Of a stretch of 64,000 nt of DNA, positions 55,346 to 64,000 are shown piece after piece. Each line of letters starts with the position of its first letter. Position 1 is the stretch's first letter. The position numbers were made by a program, and so were the translations under genes. The DNA comes from Omphalotus guepiniiformis. Taxonomy: Eukaryota > Basidiomycota > Agaricomycetes > Agaricales > Omphalotaceae. The stretch is from assembly GCA_028554645.1 (NCBI GenBank), contig JAQOOI010000015.1, positions 186,001 through 250,000 on the forward strand. The letters are read 5' to 3'. The notes under the pieces are model-generated. The model saw only the letters and a program-made list of their open reading frames with translations, was not told where the DNA came from and searched no databases.

Positions 55346-58300
55346 TTAGGGACGATGTCCCCATCGTCCTAACTTCACTGCTAATGCTTCTGTCGGCATC
55401 TTCTTCGTTTCTACTACTTCCGTACATGCTTCAGGGATAGGTCGTAACAATGATGTCGGGAATAAGGAAATTGGGACCTCAATCTTTCTTAACTGAGGTG
55501 GTCGTGGTTTAGTGGGGAATTTTTTATGGAACTCTTCGATTGCTTCTTTTGCGTTTGCAAGGTTTGCTAATGGTTCCCATGTTTGTTCGTGCCGCGAGTA
55601 TCCCTTCCATTGGACTTTGTATCCAAATCTCCCTCCCCTATATTTCCCTGAATCTACTATCTCTTCCACTTCGAACTCCGGTTCTTCTCCTTCTATCACT
55701 GGTGGCGGATTATCATTCTTAGGCTGCTCGGAGAATTCAGGCGGATGATAGGGTGACAGTAGAACTTCGTTAAAGACTGGATGTATCCTCTTCCAAGTCT
55801 TCGGTATCTTTAGTTGATACGATGTCGCTCCAACTTTCTTTACGATTTCAAAAGGACCAAATCGTTTATCATCCAACTTCTTCATTGGTCGATCAGAAGT
55901 CAGGTTTGTCGCTTCAAGCCATACTTTGTCATTAGGCTTATATTCGACTGATGGTTTCCTCTTCTTGTCGTAATACCGAGTCATGTCTTCCTTTGCCTTC
56001 TTAAGCGCTGCCCCTACTTCATCCCTGATCTTGATCATCTTATCGGCAAATTCCTGTGCTGTGGGATTTGCCGACGGAGTTCTTGGAGCTGTTCCCTTAT
56101 ACGGATGTCGTCCCATATCCGCATAGAACGGAGTGACACCCGTCGCTGAGTGTATTCTGTCATTCAACACAAATTCTGCTGTCGGTAACCATTCATGCCA
56201 GTCGTTCTGATGTTGATTGATGAATAACCGGAGATAATGTTCAATCTCTTGGTTCATCCGTTCCGTCTGTCCATTCGTCTGTGGGTGATATGCCGTTGTG
56301 AAACTCCCCTGAATGCCTAATAACCGGTATAGTTCCTTCATGAATCGGGAATGATATTGAGGTCCCCGATCATGAATAATCTTTCTCGGTAATCCATGTA
56401 TAGGAAAGATTTTGTCCCTATAGATTCTGGCCATTCCTTCAGACGTTAACGACATGTGTGTGGGTACCAAACGTGTTCGTTTGGTGAAATGGTCCACAGT
56501 CACACTTATGGCATTAAAACCTCCAGCTTCCGGTAGTTCTCCGATCAGATCCGTTCCTATGACTTCCCAGGGACCTTGTGGAACATTGTTTGTGACTAGT
56601 GTTCCTGTTGGTTTGGTTCGATGAATCTTAGTGGCCTGGCACTTTTCACACCCTTTAACGTATTTCCGTACATCCTGAGTGATTCCCGGCCACCAATAGT
56701 TTCTTGTCACCAATTCCATGGTTTTGAACTGTCCTGGATGTCCCGTCAGAACGGTATCATGATGTAGTCCGATGATCTTTCCCCGTAACCTATTATCAAT
56801 AGGCACGTAAATCCTATCCTGCCACGTCACAATTCCTTCCTCTGACTCGACCCAATCCTTCTCTTTTCCTTCTAAAGCCTTATTCACTAGATTATCCCGT
56901 ACTTTTGACTTTTTCTTGATAAGATCTAAGATCTCGTCTTCGGGCATCTCTAGTCTGTTGATCGAAAAAAGTTCCGGCTTTAAAAGTACCACATCCTCAT
57001 TGTCTTTCTCCCCCGTCTCATGATTGGCCATCCTGGACAATGCATCTGGCTTTCCCATCGACTTTCCGGGTTTATGAATCAATGTAAAGTCATATTCGGA
57101 TAATTCAGTGATCCATCGGGCTTGTCGACGATTCAATTTCTGAGGCTTTTTGAAATACTGAAGATTCTGATGATCTGTATAGATCTCAAATGACTCTTCC
57201 GCACCCATCAGATACTGTCTCCAATCTGCTAAGGAATCCATAATGGCCATCATTTCCTTATCATAGATCTCATAATTACGTTCCGTTTCATTTAGAGATC
57301 TAGATCTGAATGCAATAGGCCACCATTTTCCATCTATCTTTTGCGATAAGACAGCTCCGTTCGCATAATCTGAGGAATCTGCCTCGACTCTGAATTGTCC
57401 ATGATCACGGGGTATGGTTAGAACAACTTCTTCGGCAATTCTACTTTTGAGTTCTTCGAATGCCTGCTGTTGCTGCTCTGTCCATTCCCACTTTGAATTC
57501 CCAGTCAGTGATGACAATGGTTTCGCCACTTGACTGAATCCTCGGATAAATCGTCGGTAGAAATTACAGAAACCCAAGAAGGACTGTACTTCCTTCTTGT
57601 TTCCTGGTATTTTCCATTCTTTTACCGCTTTGACTTTCTTTGGATCCATCCGCACTTGTCCGTTTCCTACAAACACTCCAAGGTACTCGACATTACTGGT
57701 CTCGAATTCGCACTTTTCAGGTCTAAGATACAACTTGTGTTGTCGTAATATATCTAACACCTGTTTTACAATTGACTCGTGCTCTTCGATTGTATTTGTA
57801 AAAACCAAAATGTCGTCTAAGTACACCATGACATGACCTTCATTGATCAAATCCCTTAAGATATGATTCATGAATGCTTGGAAGGTCGCCGGAGAATTTG
57901 TGAGACCAAAGAACATAACCGTTGGTTCAAAGAGCCCCCGATTAGTCCTAAATGCCGCCTTCCACTCATCACCTTCTTTGATCCGGATATTATTGTATCC
58001 CCATCGAACATCCATTTTCGAAAATACTTTCGAATCCTTCAGTTTATCAATGAGTTCTTGAATGAGCGGCAACGGGTATTTGTTCTTTATCGTTGCTTCA
58101 TTCAATTTCCGATAATCCTGGACGGGTCGAAGTTTCCCATCTTTCTTTGCCACAAAGAAGAATGGTGAGGCCATCGGTGACTTTGATGGTCTAATTCGTC
58201 CAGATTTCAGATTTTCCTTAATGAACTCATCTAAAACTTTCTGTTCCGAAGGATTTAATGGATAAACCTTGCAATCTACTGGCGTAAAGTCTGGTTTCAG

Positions 58301-59440
58301 TTCAATTGCATGGTCCCAGGGTCTTCGTTCGGGTAAATTTTGGAAATCGGCTTCATCAAAAACATCCTTGTACTCATTGACGTACTTGTCTGCTTTTGAC
58401 TCAGTCTTTTTGCCTTTTCCAAAGTTCATACTCCGAAGATATCCATCCCAATTCAGGTAAAACAAGCGATCCCCTTCTTCCAGTTCCCGGACTTCAGCGT
58501 CGGATTCAGGTTTTAGGTAATACGGTATGTAACCACACTTCTTAGGACATCGATCAAACTTTAAGGTTGAATCGTTCCAATCTATATTGGGGTTATGACG
58601 TCTTAACCAATCGAGTCCCAGAAATATGTCCGTTTTGCCTAAATTTGTAACAGCAAGTTCAATGCGTTCTGCATGATCTCCCATTACCAATCTGACTTCT
58701 ATGAACCCTTCAATTGAACCGTCCTCGTTTAAGGTACCATCAGCATTGTATACCGGCATCTTTACTGGTAATTTCTTAACAGTTAAGCCATGTCGCTCTA
58801 CGAATTCTTTATTGACGCAAGAACCCGTTGCTCCACTGTCAAGTAATGCCGATGTTTCTATCTGCTTGCCACTTTCGATGTCATCGATTGTAACAGACAG
58901 CTTGAGATCTCTGCCCTTAGTACCTTTTACGAACCGCAAGTTTTTCTTGAGTGACTTTACGGCTGTGACGGCTTCGCTAATGTCCAATGACCGGATCTGG
59001 GCAACCGTTTCTTCCGATGCTTCCCTGGCCCGACAGGTTGGCATCCATGCTCTCAAAATTCCCACCGCTCGTTCTGACTCATCCTCCCTTACTCTCTGCG
59101 CTATCCATTCTGGTGAATTCGGCGGATAACGTTCTCTCACAGGTTTTGAATCGGACTTTGTAGATACTGAAGCAAATTTATTCTCAGGATGATTAAATAC
59201 AAAGTGAAAATTGCTGTCCTTGTGATCTACACTAGACTGTTCCGACTCTAACTCAGAAGGACCTGTATTCACTTCTGAGCTCTGACAAAACCCGTGTCCG
59301 ATTTCAACCAGTTTAAGAACCAGCTTGGCGGCTGTTCTTCTTTCTTCTCTTCTTCCTGTACGTTCACCTGCCTCACTCTCTGACCCCGCTTCGCTGGACA
59401 ATCCCGCGAGATATGCCCCCTCTGTCCGCAATTGAAACAC
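55346..59440 (-). CDS. pol: Gypsy-B pol polyprotein
   Basis: 1364 residues, colinear with Gypsy-A pol and differing at few positions, mostly near the gag overlap and the C-terminus (for example HPPEFSEQ against HPPEFPEQ). Protease LLDSGATGSCVN, RT YLDDILVFTN, RNase H, integrase HHCC and D,D,E landmarks and the chromodomain are all present. One visible difference lies in the RT block FGLTNSPATFQ, where Gypsy-A has FGLTISPATFQ; the Asn form is the usual Gypsy residue, so Gypsy-B may be the fitter copy. Confidence 0.94.
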   Translation of the reverse strand: MFQLRTEGAYLAGLSSEAGSESEAGERTGRREERRTAAKLVLKLVEIGHGFCQSSEVNTGPSELESEQSSVDHKDSNFHFVFNHPENKFASVSTKSDSKPVRERYPPNSPEWIAQRVREDESERAVGILRAWMPTCRAREASEETVAQIRSLDISEAVTAVKSLKKNLRFVKGTKGRDLKLSVTIDDIESGKQIETSALLDSGATGSCVNKEFVERHGLTVKKLPVKMPVYNADGTLNEDGSIEGFIEVRLVMGDHAERIELAVTNLGKTDIFLGLDWLRRHNPNIDWNDSTLKFDRCPKKCGYIPYYLKPESDAEVRELEEGDRLFYLNWDGYLRSMNFGKGKKTESKADKYVNEYKDVFDEADFQNLPERRPWDHAIELKPDFTPVDCKVYPLNPSEQKVLDEFIKENLKSGRIRPSKSPMASPFFFVAKKDGKLRPVQDYRKLNEATIKNKYPLPLIQELIDKLKDSKVFSKMDVRWGYNNIRIKEGDEWKAAFRTNRGLFEPTVMFFGLTNSPATFQAFMNHILRDLINEGHVMVYLDDILVFTNTIEEHESIVKQVLDILRQHKLYLRPEKCEFETSNVEYLGVFVGNGQVRMDPKKVKAVKEWKIPGNKKEVQSFLGFCNFYRRFIRGFSQVAKPLSSLTGNSKWEWTEQQQQAFEELKSRIAEEVVLTIPRDHGQFRVEADSSDYANGAVLSQKIDGKWWPIAFRSRSLNETERNYEIYDKEMMAIMDSLADWRQYLMGAEESFEIYTDHQNLQYFKKPQKLNRRQARWITELSEYDFTLIHKPGKSMGKPDALSRMANHETGEKDNEDVVLLKPELFSINRLEMPEDEILDLIKKKSKVRDNLVNKALEGKEKDWVESEEGIVTWQDRIYVPIDNRLRGKIIGLHHDTVLTGHPGQFKTMELVTRNYWWPGITQDVRKYVKGCEKCQATKIHRTKPTGTLVTNNVPQGPWEVIGTDLIGELPEAGGFNAISVTVDHFTKRTRLVPTHMSLTSEGMARIYRDKIFPIHGLPRKIIHDRGPQYHSRFMKELYRLLGIQGSFTTAYHPQTNGQTERMNQEIEHYLRLFINQHQNDWHEWLPTAEFVLNDRIHSATGVTPFYADMGRHPYKGTAPRTPSANPTAQEFADKMIKIRDEVGAALKKAKEDMTRYYDKKRKPSVEYKPNDKVWLEATNLTSDRPMKKLDDKRFGPFEIVKKVGATSYQLKIPKTWKRIHPVFNEVLLSPYHPPEFSEQPKNDNPPPVIEGEEPEFEVEEIVDSGKYRGGRFGYKVQWKGYSRHEQTWEPLANLANAKEAIEEFHKKFPTKPRPPQLRKIEVPISLFPTSLLRPIPEACTEVVETKKMPTEALAVKLGRWGHRP

Positions 59441-60162
59441 TGCCCATTCCTTCGGGCCGCGTCAATGTCCATGGGTTTACCTGTACCCCCAAAGGTTGTT
59501 CCTGTGGCGTCTCTCCGATCACCACTTCCTGCCGCATTTTGCGGACTTTCTCTTCTTGGCGTAAACGCCGGTCGGTTCTGATTCTGATTCTTGCGCCATT
59601 CCTGACGCCTTCTCCATAGTTGATCAATCTTGATCACTACGTCCTTCCATTCCTCGTACACTTTGGGCAACTCGTCCCTCGTGTAGATGGCATCAATAGT
59701 TTTCTCGTTAATGCCCTTCTCAATGAGCCGCACCACATACGGGTCATCCTTCTTGTAATCCGCCTCCGTCAACAGTATCTCCAACTCCTGGAAATACTCC
59801 TCCGCCGTCCCCGCTCCCTGCTTTAACAACTCCACCTTCTCCTGCGCTGTCCTTTGCAGACCGGAATCTAGGAACGCCTTGTTCAAGGCTTGCTTGAACT
59901 GCGCCCAGTCCTTCTGCCACTTCTCGTTGTCTTGGTCAAAATGGGTATTATAGTAATTATTGACCCATCCGTCTACAAGCTTCCCATTCATGAAAGAGAT
60001 CGCAACATCAATCCTTTCATCGTCGGTTGTGATACCGTTTTTCTTATCACGGATGTATGTGAAGAGTCTTCGACGCCAATTCTTGAATTCGGATTTGACG
60101 CCGGTGAAGTTATCGGGTTTGTTGAGGAGTGATTTTCCTCGCGAAGTTTCGATTTCAGACAT
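59269..60162 (-). CDS. gag: Gypsy-B gag
   Basis: 297 residues starting MSEIETSRGKSLLNKP, with the gag domain and zinc knuckle CFNCGQRGHISRDC. It is nearly the same as Gypsy-A gag, with a handful of substitutions. It overlaps pol by 172 bases. Confidence 0.93.
   Translation of the reverse strand: MSEIETSRGKSLLNKPDNFTGVKSEFKNWRRRLFTYIRDKKNGITTDDERIDVAISFMNGKLVDGWVNNYYNTHFDQDNEKWQKDWAQFKQALNKAFLDSGLQRTAQEKVELLKQGAGTAEEYFQELEILLTEADYKKDDPYVVRLIEKGINEKTIDAIYTRDELPKVYEEWKDVVIKIDQLWRRRQEWRKNQNQNRPAFTPRRESPQNAAGSGDRRDATGTTFGGTGKPMDIDAARRNGQCFNCGQRGHISRDCPAKRGQRVRQVNVQEEEKKEEQPPSWFLNWLKSDTGFVRAQK
59287..59293 (-). promoter_or_regulatory. -1 ribosomal frameshift heptamer GGGTTTT
   Basis: Same position and frame (ACG GGT TTT) as in Gypsy-A, ahead of the gag stop at 59269. 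Confidence 0.7.
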
Positions 60163-60682
60163 TCTGATAGGAGTATGAGGTCGGGTAGAATAGGGAGATG
60201 ATGCAAGAGATTTGTATGAAGGTGTGACAGGTGATGGGATAGTGGTTTCTTCGAAGAGACTGCTAAAGTTCCCCCAAGATTCCGTAATGGTAGAGTTTAC
60301 TTCGGTCCGTCAGTAACCTCACGAAGAGATTTCGGGACCTTTTCTGCCTCTAATAGACGAGTTCCTAATCTGTGCTTGCTTGCTGAGTAAACCTGGGCGT
60401 GCCTTTCTAGGAGTGCACCTCGTTCCCCAAGCGCAAAGTCCCCTCCCCGAAGGTTGGTTATCAGACGATGCTTTCTGCTGCCAGTACCGAGTCGGACTCA
60501 ACGTTACTCGTTTGTACTATAGGCGCAATTACTCTAATGGAGCACAGATTCCTAATTCGGACGGAAACCCGAATATCAAAGGGAGAAAATGAAGTAAGCG
60601 TGTGAAGGTGAAGAGAAACTTACTTGCTACTGAAATAGCAACAAGAAGGCAAACTTGAATTGTGTTGGTCGGGTGAGTTGTG

Positions 60683-60696
60683 TTAGCTTCGATCTT
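60683..60696 (-). other. Self-complementary primer-binding site of Gypsy-B
   Basis: Coding-strand AAGATCGAAGCTAA, one base after the LTR. It is exactly complementary over 14 bases to TTAGCTTCGATCTT in the LTR (plus-strand 60846-60859). Confidence 0.75.
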
Positions 60697-60697
60697 A

Positions 60698-61149
60698 TGT
60701 CAGCGACTCGAGTTATAAACTCAAATAACCAAACACAATGATCTTAGTTTTACACGAGTAAGAGAAAAGCAGAAAATGGAATTGAGAACAGAGACGATAC
60801 AAGGAAGTATGCTAAGTACAAGTCTAAACTCGAGGAGTTATTGACAAGATCGAAGCTAAAGAAATATCTACCTAAGCGGACTTATTATATACGTAAATAA
60901 AACCCTAAACCCTGGGCTATAACCCTTGACTAATACACCGTGTGTCTACCATGAGTTCGATCGCCTCAAGTACTTCATTAATGATCGTGATCGCCTTGAG
61001 GTCTACATGCTTGATCTCGATCATCATGCTACATACGTATGTATTTAATATAACCCTAGATCTATAACTTACGATGTTATCTACTGATAATAAAAGTGTC
61101 TATATATACAAACAATGAGATAAGATGAAAAAAGAAAACATTCGTAACA
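60698..61149 (-). repeat. 5' LTR of Gypsy-B
   Basis: 452 bases. Coding-strand TATATAA box near 60885-60892, about 33 bases before the self-priming complement. Confidence 0.93.
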
Positions 61150-62645
61150 CGTACCGGGCAACTTTCCGTTCAACCTTCCGCGGTACTTCCCATTCCTTCG
61201 AACATTCCCGAGGCTTTAGCACCCGTACGCCGTCGTCGAGAGCGCCGTGATAAGGCTTTGTCTGTTCTCAAGAAACGTCGTGCTCGTCATCCTAGTCAAT
61301 CTGCTCTGGTTAGTTCCGCGTTCGTTTTATCTGTTGTATTTAACTAACTCGCGGTAGCTTACTCCCGTTACCGCTGAGGATCAGGCGAAATTCGCCGATG
61401 ACTTTTTGGCGTTCCGTGACGAGACCTATTCGCTCCCTCCCGCGACTCCTGTGCCTACTGCCGTTACAACTCGTCCGCGGCCTCCTCGTACTTTGTCTGA
61501 CTTGGAGCGCCAACCCTGGCCCACACGTCTAGTAAGTACTCCTTTGTTCCTTGTCTACTAACTCTTCTTCTCATTCTTATCCTTAGTTTGACGACGAGGC
61601 GGTCGAGTCTTCCAACGAGGGCTCTCCTCCTGCTGCCAAGCGTCGCCGTGGCCCTTTGCGCAAACGAGTAGAGAGTGATTCTGAGGCTTCCGCGGAGCCT
61701 GATAACTCTGTTGGTATTGTGGCTGCTGTATCCTCAGTGACGCGAGACTTGCCTCCCACAGCGCCAACTCCTCGCTTCGTGAGTAATTCCTGTTATTCCA
61801 ACTAGTTTTACTCACTCTACTTCCCAGTCTTTTTCTCGTTCTCCCCCTCCTGTGGACTTATCGCAAGGGTTCACTGTTACTGCCGCGGAACCTTCGGTTC
61901 CTACGAACCTTATTCCTGTCACTCCTACACGGTCCCCACTGGTGGAATCTGGTCCCGCGCCTCTCACTCCTTCTGGTGTCCCAACCGCATTTTCTCCTCT
62001 GACTAGTACCGTACCCGTTCCTCCTGCTGTACCTGTGCTACCTTCAACTTCCGCGGTTCCTTCTTCTGTGGCAGGACCCTCGACTTTCGTGGAGCCTCCT
62101 GCTACTACTCAGGTTGGAACCAAGGTGAGTTCCTTCCCTGTTTAAGCTGCTTCGTTGCTTATTTCTTTTTCAGGGCAAAAGAAAAGCTTCGCGGAAGTCT
62201 AAACTAGCGACAAAAACTACCGCGTCAACTATTCAAGAGGCCGACCGCTTTCGTACTCCCTCTCCTCGCCCAGGCGACCTCGAAACTAGACGTCGGTTCC
62301 TTCGTGAAGTCGAGGGTTACCCCCAATATTGGTACGAGAAAGTTTTCCCCGCCGCGGAGCACTTTGGTGCCTTTATTCCTCACAACCTTCATCCCATCGA
62401 GAAGGGGGACAAAGCCACCGCGGTGCCTACTACCGTAGGTGGCTCTTACGAAGGAGGGGTCCGCTGGTATACGGCTAACAACATCCCCGCAAATGGTTTC
62501 ATTAACTATGACCTACCGGGTATGGTACCTCCGCTGATGACAAGTCACATTCGCCTTCGCCAGATTGTGGCTTCTTCCGTGAACCTGGTAAGTTCTTCGA
62601 TACTTTTTCTTCTTACTTCTCTGATTACTTCTTAGCCCTCCATTC

Positions 62646-62740
62646 GCTGTGGGTCGTGCATTATTCACGGCAAGCCTTGCGTCTTCGTCAAGGCCGGGGA
62701 GTCATGTAACGAGTGTCTTAGCAAGAAGGACTCCGCGTGC
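62646..62740 (+). other. Zn(II)2Cys6-like cysteine cluster in the disrupted gene
   Basis: In exon 62636-62816 the spacing is C-x2-C-x6-C-x8-C-x2-C-x7-C (CGSC ... PC ... SCNEC ... AC). This fits the fungal binuclear zinc cluster consensus (C-x2-C-x6-C-x5-12-C-x2-C-x6-8-C). The basic residues usual between the second and third Cys are mostly lacking, so DNA binding is not assured. Confidence 0.5.
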
Positions 62741-63149
62741 ACCTTTCGTTATGGGATTCGCAAGATCGCGTTGGAGGATGAAGCTTTTCACAACCGCGGA
62801 CTCTTTTCTGCGCGCCGTATGTCTTCTCCCTTACTACTTTCCCTTTTCTCTGATCTTTCCTTTAGATGCTATGTCTCTGCAACTTGAAGCGTCAATGCTT
62901 ACTGACCGCTTGAATGAACAAGTTGCCGCGATGCACGGTATTCAGAAAATGGCTCAAGCCAAGATCGACGAACTCGCGGATGTTTTAGTACAGGGTTACT
63001 ATAACTTCGGTCGCGACTATTTGACGCAGGTCCGCCTTAGTGGTGACCTTGCTCAAATGATTGTGGATGAGAAGATCCTGCCCGCCATCGAGGCTGGGCA
63101 GCTCAAATCAATCAACGCGGCATCCGAACATCAGGCATATCAGAAATAG

Positions 63150-63631
63150 TGGTCCCTGCCTTCTCTGTTCATTTTCTTGCTCTGGTTCCGCGGAAGTAAA
63201 AGCTCTTAGTCTCGTATTGTTTGTAGTATCGCGGAGCTTGTTTTTTCTTTATTTTATTACTTGGAAATGTTATTAGCTTTGTCTCGAGTGATTTTAAACT
63301 GTGTGACATTTTCCTTGTTCTATAAAATCGAAAATATTCAAGAAATTCTACGCGGCACTTTTCCCAAATTCACGCGATTCTACGCGGTACTAAACTGTAC
63401 GCGGTGCTTTCTATTCCTACGACCCTTCCCCATCTTTGAAATCACAACTGTCCCCAGTTGTTCAGAACACTCGCGACGCTTGGTAAAGTACCATATGTTC
63501 CACCGCGTCAACTTTGAAGGACGGTGCGCGGAATTAGAATTCTACGCGGACAAGTTTCCTTCTGGTCCAGACTGCCCTGGCCAGTTATAAAAGGACCTCC
63601 AAACACTAAGTTCTTCCTATCTGAATCACTT
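63150..63631. other. Intergenic with promoter of the last gene
   Basis: TATAAAAG at 63586-63593 lies 46 bases before the ATG at 63632. At least eight CGCGG/CCGCG words occur in this short stretch. No other feature. Confidence 0.5.
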
Positions 63632-64000
63632 ATGTCTACTGATACTTCTTCTGTTGACGTCCAGTTTCTCGTGGAAGAGGTAGCACCTCTTTACAAGTCG
63701 TTTAGCGAGCGTCGAGTCAAACGTGGTGCCGACGATGCTAATCGCGTCGCGATGTCGTGTGCACAAAAACTCGCAAGTTTTCTAATGTTCTGCCTTCTGT
63801 TCCTGCGCCTTACTTCACTCTTTTTAGCTCGAGCTCTGGAAAGCTCACCCTGATGCCGCGTTGGCTAACGCTGACATTCGTACTTTCACTCTGTTCTTCT
63901 TTGAACAACTGCCGCGGGACCCAGTTACCGCGAAGTATACACCAACTCATCATTTACTTGGTCCGTACCGCGGTAAATGTGTTCAGTTTGGTAAACCCAA
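63632..64000 (+). CDS. Unknown gene, 3'-truncated by window edge
   Basis: Exon 1 63632-63772 (MSTDTSSVDVQFLVEEV ... MSCAQKL) joins exon 2 from 63828 (LELWKAHPDAALANADIRTF ... FFFEQLPRDPV ...) in frame through a GC-AG intron (GCAAGT...TTTTTAG, 55 bases). The only GT donor nearby gives a quick stop. A clear TATA box precedes it. Hydrophilic, with no domain recognised. It follows the disrupted gene in the same direction and shares its CGCGG-rich composition, so the two may belong to one locus. Confidence 0.55.

Larger units (their letters stand above)
54883..61149 (-). mobile_element. Gypsy-B: complete Ty3/Gypsy chromovirus inside an exon
   Basis: 6267 bases with identical-looking 452-base LTRs and the 5-base duplication CGTAC (54878-54882 and 61150-61154). 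Same layout as Gypsy-A, both ORFs open. The identity of the two LTRs means insertion is very recent. Confidence 0.95.
54600..63149 (+). pseudogene. Unknown 633-codon gene disrupted by Gypsy-B
   Basis: If Gypsy-B and one CGTAC are set aside, nine exon segments join in frame: 54600-54641, 54719-54882, 61155-61308 (same exon), 61358-61531, 61587-61778, 61828-62124, 62174-62587, 62636-62816, 62866-63149. Introns are 48-55 bases; the first (77) has a weak acceptor, so the start could be 54731. The product has a basic N-terminus (RVHKRRRRD, VRRRRERRDKA), a Pro/Ser/Thr-rich middle, a conserved-looking block (EVEGYPQYWYEKVFPAAEHF), a six-cysteine motif spaced like Zn(II)2Cys6, and a C-terminal helical region. 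No known family. As it stands the gene cannot be read through. Confidence 0.72.

Overview
This window is genomic DNA of a filamentous fungus, almost certainly a mushroom-forming basidiomycete (Agaricomycetes). The evidence is dense genes split by many introns of about 47-70 bases, a fungus-specific FunK1 protein kinase, two F-box/leucine-rich-type proteins, and several Ty3/Gypsy chromovirus retrotransposons. No rRNA, tRNA, CRISPR or bacterial-type operon was seen. Exon borders were read by eye from GT/GC..AG signals and reading frame.

Bases 1-20000 are the gene-rich, single-copy part. In order they hold: the 3' end of a multi-pass membrane protein gene; an F-box gene (-); a doubtful small gene (-); a USE1-type SNARE gene (+); a six-exon NmrA-like NAD(P)-binding protein gene (-); a decayed, intron-dense DUF6533-type membrane protein gene (+); a second F-box gene (-) whose 3' end overlaps a scrambled duplicate of the USE1 gene; a gene for an SQS1-like R3H/G-patch splicing and ribosome-biogenesis factor (+); a secreted or membrane-anchored protein gene (-); and a FunK1 kinase gene (-).

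Bases 20000-28700 hold almost no intact genes. They contain a non-autonomous terminal-inverted-repeat element (21451-22535) inserted in a dispersed repeat, pieces of at least two LTR families in both orientations, and two related gene-like ORFs, each lying directly after an LTR end.

Bases 28694-37342 are an old, CpG-poor Gypsy element (Gypsy-1) with a 984-base 5' LTR, broken gag and pol, and no recognisable 3' LTR. Its 5' leader carries an array of nine hairpins that keep the same loop while the stems covary. This is the most unusual thing I found.

Bases 37680-64000 alternate unknown multi-exon genes with younger transposons. Gypsy-A (38976-45241) and Gypsy-B (54883-61149) are near-identical complete elements on the minus strand. 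Each has 452-base LTRs, a 5-base target-site duplication, gag, a -1 frameshift site, and pol with a chromodomain. Gypsy-B sits inside an exon of an otherwise open 633-residue gene. Between them lie a truncated Gypsy-1-type LTR, a small Copia-like LTR, an ORF split by nonsense codons, and a fourth Gypsy remnant (Gypsy-D) whose integrase is split by a 1380-base solo LTR. The window ends in the start of another unknown gene.

Common themes: Gypsy-1, A and B all carry a primer-binding site complementary to their own predicted mRNA 5' end, which implies Tf1/sushi-type self-priming. The old copies decay through CGA-to-TGA nonsense changes, suggesting deamination of methylated CpG.
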